Shown: positions 43,718-53,468 of the stretch, piece by piece | Layout of the letters: each line of letters opens with the position of its first letter | How positions within the stretch are numbered: the first letter of the stretch is position 1 | Assembly (NCBI GenBank): GCA_012861695.1 | Contig: JAAOOA010000169.1 | Coordinates: forward strand, 461,501-525,500 | From: Trematomus loennbergii | Lineage: Eukaryota > Chordata > Actinopteri > Perciformes > Nototheniidae | DNA length: 64,000 bases | Direction: 5' to 3' | Made by a program: the position numbers and the translations under genes | The notes under the pieces: generated by a model | Told to the model about the DNA's origin: nothing | The model's input: only the letters and a program-made list of their open reading frames with translations | Database searches by the model: none

Positions 43718-44186
43718 GGCTTCACAGCACAGTAGTACACAGCAGAGTCTGTCACTGCAGCAGAGGAGATGCTCAGATAGATCTGGGTTTTATCCTCATC
43801 CGATTTAACGGACAGTCGAGAGTTTGATGCAGGTTTTGTGTTCCCCAGTGAAGGATGAGGAACTCTGGTGGTTTTCCTGGATATTGTCGATACCAGTAGA
43901 AATAATCACTACCTGTTATAGTTTTGGAGTATCTGTAGGACAGAGTAACAGAGCTGCCTTCTGGACTGAACTCTTCTTGCTTTGATGGAGTGAGATCTGT
44001 TTTGACTGGAGTCAGATCTTCACAGCTGACGCCTAAGGAAAGAATAACTCTGTTATTTAATGTTATAAAAGTCCTTTTAGCAGAACCACACTCAGAAAGC
44101 GTTGACACTGATTTTGTATCCATCTACGAACCGGATAAGATTGAAAACAACATCAGAGAAAATGCTGAGTTCTGCAGGGACAGCAT
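43718..44186 (-). pseudogene. V21: hybrid V-B V gene, frameshifted
   Basis: Leader 44132-44186 (MLSLQNSAFSLMLFSILS, donor GTTCGT). The V exon 43718-44032 begins CEDLTPVKTDLTPSKQEEF, so the V2-type and V20-type N-termini are joined in tandem, adding DLTP-containing residues. A one-base shift near 43,843 breaks the exon between FLI and the SDEDKTQIYLS framework. The 3' end (YYCA, RSS) is intact. Confidence 0.78.
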
Positions 44187-44786
44187 GTTGAATGAAGGTG
44201 ATGATGATGGTCTGTGTTGAACTCTGGTGAATATGGAAGTTCCTCTCTCTTCTATAGTTCAGGAACATCTTAGCTCCTCCCTGAATCTCTCTGTCTCCTC
44301 TTAGGTCTGTATTTCACTTCTCTCAGTTACACTTCCTCCTGGGTAACAGACTGGTAGCAGCATGTTGTATCAGATGCAGGTGATCATTGTTATAGTTTGG
44401 TGATCTCTTATCACTTAATTTCCTTAAACTAATTCCTAAATTTACAAAAGAAAATCCAGCTGCTACGTTGACTGAATTATATCAGACTCTTCACGTATTG
44501 TCTGCAAAACAAAGACAATTCCTCAGATAAAGCAGCATGTAAATATAAACTGAGAGGACCTAGGATTGAACCCTGTGGTACACCTTAATTAATCACAGAC
44601 CAAGAGAACAACAGAGAAACATATTTTATAAGATAAGAACAAAAGCACTAACAAACCCAAGTCTGTGAAGTAAACCAGTACGTAGAGATTATTGAAACGT
44701 CTTCAGTTAAATACAACGTGAATCCATCTGTTTGTTTTGTCTTTTGTGTTTAATGTTGATCAGTATTGTGTTGTCTCTGCTCCAGA
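44187..44786. repeat. V21 5' flank and decayed V leader/spacer relics
   Basis: V-B 5' flank to about 44,350. A decayed leader-start echo follows at 44,357-44,410 (CAGCATGTTG followed by GGTGATCATTG), then spacer and one RT scrap near 44,564-44,590. No intact gene. Confidence 0.5.
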
Positions 44787-44850
44787 GGTTTCTGTACAGC
44801 GGTTTGGTGTTTCCTGTCACTGTGGGCTGCAGACATGTTACAACACAAGC
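44787..44850 (-). pseudogene. V22: last V relic of the array, RSS only
   Basis: Nonamer-like ACAGAAACC at 44787-44795, 22-bp spacer, heptamer CACAGTG at 44818-44824, then a few V-end bases before unrelated sequence. No CTCF-like motif. It marks the edge of the V array next to armc1. Confidence 0.7.
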
Positions 44851-45312
44851 TTGTTTCCCATCTCAGAGAGCTTTTGTGGTTTCGTTAGATTTTGTCATCA
44901 GGCTCAGAGCTAGAGTTTTTCTTCCAACTTCGGCGCCATTAACCTGTTAAGCCCGAGAGACCCCTGTACCGGGGCCCTCCCGCAACATCTTGCAGGAAAC
45001 AGTGTCTGAGGGCATGTTCATTTAATAAACTATGAATGTTTTATATCCATGTAACGGGAAGAAACTCATCTAACTTTGGCCCGACCAAAAATCGCTTTTA
45101 AATGTGCTTTATAATAAACCTTGATTTGATTTGATTTGAACTGATCGTTCTTATTTTTTTTTCAAAATAAAACCCACAACACTAACGCTGAGCCTCTGAA
45201 TTAGCAACGACCGAAAAATGCTAACAGATTACTGCACCGAAATTCACTCACAAAACCTTATTATTTATCTTTTCTGCACATCCATGACATCGATTCACAT
45301 CGTGAGTGACAC

Positions 45313-46368
45313 CAGTGTTGTAGTCAAGTCACCAATTCACGAGTCCAAGTCACTCTCGAGTCACCACTCTTCGAGTCTGAGTCCAAGTCCGAGTCACCAA
45401 GGGAGAGTCGTAGTCGAGTCCGAGTCCAAGTCCGAGTCACCCAAGGAGTGTCCGAGTCAAGTCCGAGTCATCATTACCTGTGTTCGAGTCCGAGTCCGAG
45501 TCACCCAAGGAGTGTCCGAGTCGAGTCCGAGTCATCATTACCTGTGTTCGAGTCCGAGTCCAAGTCCGAGTCACCTAAGAAGAGTCCAAGTCAAGTCCGA
45601 GTCCCAAGTCTTCATGTATTAATCTTCGTGGATATATGTGTTGAAATGTAGCTATAGCTCCTCTACATTGCTTTTACCCTGTCATGTTATACTAATCTGT
45701 CTATTGAACTGCTGTGAAGCCAGTTTGGCTACAAGTCTTGTAATAGGTGCTATACAAATATAAAGCTTATTACTAATATTAATATTATTATTATTATTAT
45801 ATATAAATAAACTATATTTAAAATGAGTTACCTTTTAGAGAAGTGATTATATTTGTATGCCAATATTTTCCTATGGTAAAGTTTCGTTTTGCACTTTTAT
45901 TTTGATAGTAATAAGATCGGGACTCTTATTTTGAAGGAACTTTTACCGGTTAAATCGGTTTACTGATAAAGATTTAGCCCCAGAAAGCACATGGCTACTT
46001 AGCATGCAACATGACGTCATTCTGCATGTTAAGTAGCCATGTGCTTTCGTGTTATCGGCTGAATCTTTATGTATTGATTAGATCACGTTACTCTGATGAT
46101 AGTGTTCAAGACAGCCTATATGTCTGAACTCGATGTTTCGAGTAATGTGACATCTTTAGACTGGAATAGCGGGGCCCAGTACGTGAACTCGCCTCGCAGG
46201 TGCACGCAGGGATAGAGGACATCAGACTCCAGAGAAAACTTGCTCGAGTCCGAGTCCAAGTCGGAGCGTCAATGTACGAGTCCGAGTCCGAGTCATCGTG
46301 GGGGGAACATTCACGAGTCCGAGTCCAGGACTCGAGTCCCAGTCCAGGTCTCGAGTACTCCGTCTCTG
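45313..46368. mobile_element. hAT-like element with GAGTCC/AAGTCC arrays and a central palindrome
   Basis: 8-bp flanks AGTGACAC (45,305-45,312) and GGTGACAC (46,369-46,376) match at 7 of 8. Ends CAGTGTTGTAGTC and GAGTACTCCGTCTCTG are loosely inverted. Both sub-terminal zones (45,340-45,605 and 46,235-46,350) are dense in GAGTCCGAGTCC-type hexamers. Reading frames over them are repeat artefacts. Confidence 0.6.
45966..46070. repeat. Long palindrome centred on ATGACGTCAT
   Basis: AGAAAGCACATGGCTACTTA and its inverse complement flank a centre with GCATGCA and ATGACGTCAT (46,011-46,020). The outer arms AAAGATTTAGCC/GGCTGAATCTTT also pair. The stem is about 45 bp with few mismatches. Confidence 0.8.
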
Positions 46369-47251
46369 GGTGACACAGAATCGAAGGGTACCCTCATTAT
46401 CACTAAATTATACGAATTCGCGATTTTATAAACAAAAACAGAGATCAAAACATGTGGCGCTAGGTAGCTAAAAACGCTAACATTTGGCTCACCTGTGTCG
46501 TTGTCTAGTCAAAAGTGGTCTTAATGGCATTAAAACGATAAAAACGCTGCTGAAGTTAATCCATAGGTTAATCCAATGTGTCTGTGTCCCTTTGAAATGA
46601 TTTATGATAATCCATGAGCAATAAACCTCCTTTTCCGTTTCCAGATGTCAGAGCTAGAGATAGGTTCACTCTGATGCAAAACTGCATGCGCGAAGCCCGC
46701 ACCTTTTTTTTGTACCATGTGTGTGAGTGGGGAGATTCCCTTCGATTCTATTGGCTCTAACGGTCAGAAAGAGATGTCAACCATCAAATCGACCAATGGG
46801 TTCCAGAGAAACGGTAAAACCCCCATTTCCACCCAAATCACCTCAGAGGTGGTGGTTTTGGCTAAACCTCTCTAAAAAGGTCAAATGTCACTTGTTTTGC
46901 ATCAATCTTGATACAGGGTACTTATTATATGTTGTACTTTGGATTCCTAAAGCTTTTAGTCTACTAACCCATCCATCCAAGGGTGTTTTCACTATAAGTA
47001 AAAAATAATTTTTGGACGGACACTATAATTTACAGTTTTTTACTATGTTCAATTGAATTTTTTTTAAATAAAAAACATCTATATTGATTCTGACTTTTCT
47101 ACATCCAACTCACAGGTTTATCAATACTTTGAGAAAAAAGATTATTAATGTAACCCTTTTAGAAGTGAAGATATAGTCATTTGTTCTGGGAATGTCCTTT
47201 CGAGCCTGAGACCTGAAAAACAGGCTCAGGGTGGAACAGCTTAACAGTTAA

Positions 47252-48060
47252 GAGCATTCCATGGAATATAACAACAAGTGTATCTCGAGCCGGTTTCTCA
47301 ACTTACCTACCCTACCTTTAAAACCATGCAATAATGAATCATTAAAATACATTGCCATGTGACATGTGTATAACCCTGTACCTGTATACAAACGCATGTG
47401 TGTGTTTGTACGACAGAGTGGAAACTGAATTTCCCCCTGATTAATAAAGGTCCATCTTCTTCTCTGCTGCCCTCTGCTGGACACTGACAGTCACATGTAA
47501 ACCAATCATAAAGCACTTTGTGTTAAATACATTTGACCGTGCCCTGGAAAAGTCTTCTTATGTTTTAGTTTCACAGAACGTTTTTAAACACAAAGGAATG
47601 CAGATGTTCTTTTATGTAGATAAATCCAGATCCAACTCACCTGTCAATAACAATAAAGGAGCTTTTTTTATTTGTATTAAATGCACTGTATTTTCTGGTG
47701 TTGGAAATTACCAAATATTATTATTATTATTGTTTATTATCAATATTTAGTGGCCTTTATTTGGCATATTGTGTTATGTATTCTATTCGTTATTTATTAA
47801 ATCCTATGTTACTGTTTCATTTGTATTCTGTATAATATAAATGGTGCTTTACAATTAAAGTGTATTATTATTATCATTATCATCATGTTATTATAATGTT
47901 AAGTGGCCTTTATTTTCTATGTATTCTATGTATTTTTTCTTAAATCATATTTTTACTCTTTACAAATAAAGTGTATTATTATTATGACTATGTTATTATC
48001 AGTGTTAGCATCATGGTTAGCACAGACAGGGCGTGGGTCCTTCAACTCTGGAGAACAGAG
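47252..48060. repeat. AT-rich spacer with decayed repeats
   Basis: 47,430-47,520 resembles a retroposon tail (CCCCCTGATTAATAAAGG). 47,640-47,995 holds two diverged copies of a roughly 130-bp AT-rich block (GTGGCCTTTATTT ... AAAGTGTATTATTATTAT). No gene recognised. Confidence 0.45.
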
Positions 48061-48242
48061 CAGCTGATTGGTCAGCAGGATCACGTGGTTGCCGTTCATC
48101 CAATCCCTGGCCTTGATGCTGAAACGCTACAGCTCTGGATGGAGGATCCTGTCTTTCTTCGGTGTGAACTACAGAATCTGATATAAACTCTCAGAGGTTG
48201 AAGAAGCATCGCTGTCACCTGCCGGGAGAAACACCTCCACAG
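48061..48242 (+). promoter_or_regulatory. armc1: Probable armc1 promoter and non-coding first exon
   Basis: An inverted CCAAT (48,067-48,071), an E-box CACGTG (48,082-48,087), CCAAT (48,100-48,104) and a TATA-like ATATAAA (48,181-48,187) precede a GC-richer stretch. That stretch ends in a strong donor CCACAG|GTGAGC (donor at 48,243). No ORF, consistent with a 5' UTR exon spliced to the coding exon at 51,447. Inferred from position and signals only. Confidence 0.4.
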
Positions 48243-49519
48243 GTGAGCTCTGTTAGCTTTAGTTAGCATTCCTCCAGACTGAGGGGCGGCTCACACAGCT
48301 GTTCGGATCCGAAAAAGAGAGCCTCTCGCCGGGCTGCTGCAGGGAGCATCACCCGCTGCTTCTCTGGACGATTCAACACTTCCCTGTTTAATTATTATTA
48401 TGTATGAACAGAACGTGGTTACCGTCCTGATGGAGACATGACTGATCCTTTAAATAGGAGAATGAGGGGGGGGGGGCACATGAGGACAGGTGATGGGGAT
48501 GTGACCAGGAGGAGAATTAATAGAGTTCTGGTTGGATCTCAGAATTCAGAGATTTTTGATATTATTATTATTATTATTATTATTATTACATTTAAGAATT
48601 CTGAGATTTCTATTTGTATTGTTTTATTTTTTTGGTGCTGTCTTTTAATCTCAGAATTTTCTTTTTCTGATTATTTTTTTGGAAATAATTTTTTTATTTT
48701 TGGAAATCTCAGAATCCAGATTTTAATCTCAGGATTCTGAGATTAAAGTCCAATTTATGTTTTACTTTTGGTCACATCCTAAACATGGTTTCTCATGTGA
48801 CCTTCACCCTCCTCCTCTCCTCAAACTCAGCACATGTCATTCTTATAATAAATCATATTTAGATGTTGACACCCCTTGTGTTGTAAGTGATAGGACGCAA
48901 CAGGTTGAAGTCAAAGCCTATAAAAACTATTCCTATCATATCATCTCTGTTTTATTTGTTCTATGTCCTATATATATTCCTGTTGCACTGGTGGATCGAC
49001 ACTGTAGCTCATGACAATACATCCTGGATACTTGAAAATAAATCCTGAAAAATAAATACATTAAGCAGTCCTGAAACCCCCTGAAATAAACCAAAAATGA
49101 TGATTTAAAGGTCCCTATGATACTCTTCCTCATCAGTATATCACAGGTCTCAGATCCAGAGCCTGTCTCTGATTGGCTGAGACACCAAACAGATCATTGC
49201 AGCATTACCCATAATCCCCTCTGTTTCAGCCTGTTCCAAAGTGCTGATTCTCTGTCTGTTACTTTAGATGAAAATAAGGAGCCCCTCCCCACGCCCCTCT
49301 GAGAGACATTTGGTTACAAAGAACTCAATGGTGCTCTAGGAGGAGATTCAGGTGATAAGGGGGGGGGGGGGGTTACCTTGGTTGCTGATTGGCTAATGGT
49401 TACACAAGACAAAACATCGTTATGACATCATCAAGTGGCCAAAATCTGATCAGCTCATTTCAGAAAGGTTTTTATAGAAATGGATCAAAAAGAGAAACTT
49501 TCAGAGTCTCTTTCCACAG
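48243..49519 (+). other. armc1 putative intron 1, first part
   Basis: No coding signal. Holds (ATT)n at about 48,558-48,590, palindromic CAGAATTC/GAATTCTGAG bits around 48,540-48,740, and a poly-G tract at 49,360-49,373. Confidence 0.4.
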
Positions 49520-51275
49520 AGGGACACATGTTGATGTAGAAGAGACATGAAGAAGAGGGGCACATGTTGATGAAGAAGAGACATGAAGAAGAGGGGACAC
49601 ATGTTGATGAAGAAGAGACATGAAGAAGAGGGGACACATGTTGATGTAGAAGAGACATGAAGAAGAGGGGACATGTTGATGAAGAAGAGACATGAAGAGA
49701 GGGGACACATGTTGATGTAGAAGAGACATGAAGAAGAGGGGACACATGTTGATGTAGAAGAGACATGAAGAAGAGGGGACACATGTTGATGAAGAAGAGA
49801 CATGAAGAAGAGGGGACACATGTTGATGTAGAAGAGACATGAAGAAGAGGGGACACATGTTGATGTAGAAGAGACATGAAGAAGAGGGGACACATGTTGA
49901 TGAAGAAGAGACATGAAGAAGAGGGGACACATGTTGATGAAGAAGAGACATGAAGAAGAGGGACACATGTTGATGTAGAAGAGACATGAAGAAGAGGGGA
50001 CACATGTTGATGAAGAAGAGACATGAAGAAGAGGGGACACATGTTGATGAAGAAGAGACATGAAGAAGAGGGGACACATGGTGATGTAGAAGAGACATGA
50101 AGAAGAGGGGACACATGTTGATGAAGAAGAGACATGAAGAAGAGGGGACACATGTTGATGAAGAAGAGACATGAAGAAGAGGGGACACATGTTGATGTAG
50201 AAGAGACATGAAGAAGAGGGGACACATGTTGATGTAGAAGAGACATGAAGAAGAGGGGACACATGTTGATGTAGAAGAGACATGAAGAAGAGGGGACACA
50301 TGTTGATGTAGAAGAGACATGAAGAAGAGGGACACATGTTGATGTAGGAGAGACATGAAGAAGAGGGGACACATGTTGATGTAGAAGAGACATGAAGAAG
50401 AGGGACACATGTTGATGTAGAAGAGACATGAAGAAGAGGGACACATGTTGATGTAGAAGAGACATGAAGAAGAGGGGACACATGTTGATGAAGAAGAGAC
50501 ATGAAGAAGAGGGGACACATGTTGATGAAGAAGAGACATGAAGAAGAGGGGACACATGTTGATGTAGAAGAGACATGAAGAAGAAGGGACACATGTTGAT
50601 GAAGAAGAGACATGAAGAAGAGGGACACATGTTGATGTAGAAGAGACATGAAGAAGAGGGGACACATGTTGATGTAGAAGAGACATGAAGAAGAGGGGAC
50701 ACATGTTGATGTAGAAGAGACATGAAGAAGAGGGGACACATGTTGATGTAGAAGAGACATGAAGAAGAGGGGACACATGTTGATGTAGAAGAGACATGAA
50801 GAAGAGGGGACACATGTTGATGTAGAAGAGACATGAAGAAGAGGGGACACATGTTGATGTAGAAGAGACATGAAGAAGAGGGGACACATGGTGATGTAGA
50901 AGAGACATGAAGAAGAGGGGACACATGTTGATGTAGAAGAGACATGAAGAAGAGGGGACACATGTTGATGTAGAAGAGACATGAAGAAGAGGGGACACAT
51001 GTTGATGAAGAAGAGACATGAAGAGGGGACACATGCTGATGTAGAAGAGACATGAAGAAGAGGGGACACATGGTGATGTAGAAGAGACATGAAGAAGAGG
51101 GGACACATGTTGATGTAGAAGAGACATGAAGAAGAGGGGACACATGTTGATGAAGAAGAGACATGAAGAAGAGGGGACACATGTTGATGTAGAAGAGACA
51201 TGAAGAAGAGGGGACACATGTTGATGTAGAAGAGACATGAAGAAGAGGGGACACATGTTGATGTAGAAGAGACAT
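49520..51275. repeat. 37-bp minisatellite, about 47 copies
   Basis: Unit about GACACATGTTGATGTAGAAG + AGACATGAAGAAGAGGG, with A/T (GATGAAG/GATGTAG) and G-run variants. Because 37 is one more than a multiple of 3 and the unit lacks minus-strand stops, all three minus frames stay open for about 570-600 codons. These are not taken as genes. Confidence 0.92.
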
Positions 51276-51446
51276 GTGTCCCCTCTGTGTTCAGAGAGAG
51301 AATCTTTGTTCCTGAAACGTTCAGAGTCTCTTTACGCAGAAATACAATGTAAACATGAAGGTCCGTTCTTTGGCAGGACTGATATTACTCATCATATATT
51401 TCATGCCTCCTTCTTTTTCACTGCTCTTTAACTCTCTCTCTCTCAG

Positions 51447-51657
51447 GATCTGGTGAATGGGGGAGTGTTTGACCCCATGGAGCCGCTGAGGGACCTGACC
51501 TCTGACCCATGGACCCCCTGCTGGTGGTGACCCAGCTGAGGGACCTGGCCTCTGACCCCATGAACTGCCGGGCCATCGCCCAGGACCAGGGCTGCCTGCC
51601 GGGCCTCATCCTGTTCCTGGACCACCCCAACCCCAGGTGGTCTACTGCGCCCTGCAG
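51447..51657 (+). CDS. armc1: armc1 exon 2 (first coding exon), one-base deletion
   Basis: Acceptor CTCTCTCAG| at 51,446; donor CTGCAG|GTGAGC at 51,658. From ATG 51,509: [20 protein letters not shown], then [21 protein letters not shown], which matches the N-terminal armadillo-type region of vertebrate ARMC1, a protein of mitochondrial distribution/cristae-linked function. After DHPNP the frame needs one more C (CCCCAGG near 51,633) to give VVYCALQ and reach phase 0 of the next exon. An upstream ATG at 51,477 is out of frame and lies in a partial duplication of the LRDL sequence. Confidence 0.85.
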
Positions 51658-51660
51658 GTG

Positions 51661-51792
<132 letters not shown>

Positions 51793-51893
51793 AAAATGTG
51801 GGCGGGCTTTACACCCACGGGCCAATCAGAAACGTTGCTGTCAGAAACAATGAGACGTGTTCTGGAAGTAATACTAACATACTGTATGAGCAG

Positions 51894-52194
51894 CTGGACC
51901 CAGGGGAACCAGCTGGACCCAGGAGAACCAGCTGGACCCAGGGGAACCAGCTGGACCCAGGGGAACCAGCTGGACCCAGGAGAACCAGCTGGACCCAGGG
52001 GAACCAGCTGGACCCAGGGGAACAAGCTGGACCCAGGGGAACCAGCTGGACCCAGGTGAACCAGCTGGACCCAGGAGAACCAGCTGGACCCAGGGGAACC
52101 AGCTGGACCCAGGGGAACCAGCTGGACCCTGGGGAACCAGCTGGACCCAGGGGAACCAGCTGGACCCAGGGGAACCAGCTGGACCCAGGCGAAT
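51894..52194. repeat. 19-bp minisatellite, about 16 copies
   Basis: Unit GGACCCAGGGGAACCAGCT with G/A (GGAGAACC) and rare T variants. Located in armc1 intron 2. Confidence 0.93.
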
Positions 52195-52195
52195 A

Positions 52196-52512
52196 GCACC
52201 ACATTAAGGCCTATCCTATCACTTCACAAACAAGCTCTCAAAGTTTTGGACAGAAAACCTAAGCTGTACCACCATTGCAAAATCCTGGACAAACATAACC
52301 TGCTCAGCTGGGAACATCTTTGAAAACACACTGATGCATGTCTCATTTTTAAGATTATAAACGGCAAGGCACCATCTCCCCTAGTCTTGTTGTGGTTATT
52401 TAACATCTTGCGAAGGACAACAGTTGAAAATTAGCCTGCTGGCTAATACTGGCTCATTTACAGCAATGTGGATTAATGTGCACTGTCCTTTAAATAAATA
52501 AACAAACAAACA
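52196..52512 (+). mobile_element. LINE 3' end relic in armc1 intron 2
   Basis: Plus-strand frame LHKQALKVLDRKPKLYHHCK, then ILDKHNLLSWEHL before a stop, followed by KIINGKAPSPL and a tail GTGCACTGTCCTTTAAATAA. Same family as the LINE ends at 16,290-16,989, opposite orientation. Confidence 0.7.
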
Positions 52513-52634
52513 AATATGGTCTGTGTTCACATTAGCATGCTAACACTCAGAGCTAACCTGTACTGGAGAGAGCATGTGTGAAGAAGCAGGAAATCAAAAG
52601 GAACTCACCTTGTGGTGAACCTGAGAGAGAGAAA

Positions 52635-53027
52635 GGGTGTTTCTCAATGCGAGTACGCTTGCTTGGTAGCACATGTCTGCCGAGCGTCTTGCTTCAGAAG
52701 CGAGTCAAGAATACTTCCTGGCATTCGGAAAACGAAGAGTGGAACATGCTAGCAAGTGTGCAGGTGTGCGTCATATAGAGGCCCCGCCTCCTTACATCTT
52801 CCGCCACAGATTTGGGGAAATTGGTCCGTGCGCAAAGCATTGTGGGATTTTAAGACCGCGGAGTCTACTCATGTGCAGCCTCGATATTTCTCCAAACGGA
52901 GTACGCCGGGCTCGGTAGATTTCCAAGTATGCTGGAGATTGGAACAGTACTTCGGCGGCACTCGATGACGTAGTATGCTTGAAATAGTGGCTCTGCAGCA
53001 GCTTTACTCGACATTGAGAAACACCCC
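52635..53027. mobile_element. Small MITE with GGGTGTTTCTCAATG ends
   Basis: Inverted ends at 52,635-52,649 and 53,012-53,026, about 390 bp apart, no real ORF. Superfamily not clear. Confidence 0.65.
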
Positions 53028-53029
53028 AG

Positions 53030-53468
53030 TCAGTTTGAGCTCCGTACACTGGACTCCTCCCAGAGCTGCAGCTGTCACGTTAAAGGCCTGTTCTGTCTGT
53101 AACTGTGAAGTCTGAGAATAAGTTCATACCAACTTCCTCACAGTAGATGTGCTCTCTCAGCTTCCTGGAGCCGTTCCAACATCAGTATTTGTGATGATAT
53201 GTGTATTTGAATGTTTACTATGTTTTATACGTGCATGTGGAACTGCAGGACGGAGACAGAACACATTCCTTACGGGGACAATAAAGTGCATCGTATCATT
53301 TAGCTCTTTTTTTGGATGTATTCATGATTATCTTATCGAGGCCGAGGACGGTAACTCAGGATAAACACCTGCAGAAATACGTTCCGCAGGTAGAAGTAGT
53401 TCTGTGTGACACAGCCTGCTAAGCATCTGCTCAGTTGGGAAGTTCTGCCGTCTCCACCCGCTCCGGTA
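53030..53468. other. Intronic stretch without recognised gene
   Basis: 53,190-53,330 resembles a retroposon 3' end (GGAACTGCAGGACGGAGACA ... ACAATAAAGTGCATCG). Otherwise nothing identified. Confidence 0.35.

Larger units (their letters stand above)
44939..47251. mobile_element. TTAA-target MITE copy 4, with insertions
   Basis: TTAA ends at 44,939-44,942 (CCTGTTAAGCCC) and 47,248-47,251 (GCTTAACAGTTAA, slightly decayed). Its internal blocks match 2,412-3,578. It is enlarged by a LINE/SINE-like tail (45,073-45,140, TTTGATTTGATTTGA) and an hAT-like element (45,313-46,368). Confidence 0.65.

Noticed and set aside
45218..46431. Ser/Glu/Pro-rich ORFs
   Set aside because: Produced by GAGTCC hexamer arrays in an hAT-like element.
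49472..51275. Three overlapping minus-strand ORFs of about 570-600 codons
   Set aside because: They are one 37-bp minisatellite read in three frames; low-complexity repeats with no domain and no splice or promoter context.
49520..51275. CRISPR-like regular repeats
   Set aside because: Units are head-to-tail without unique spacers, in a vertebrate genome; a minisatellite.
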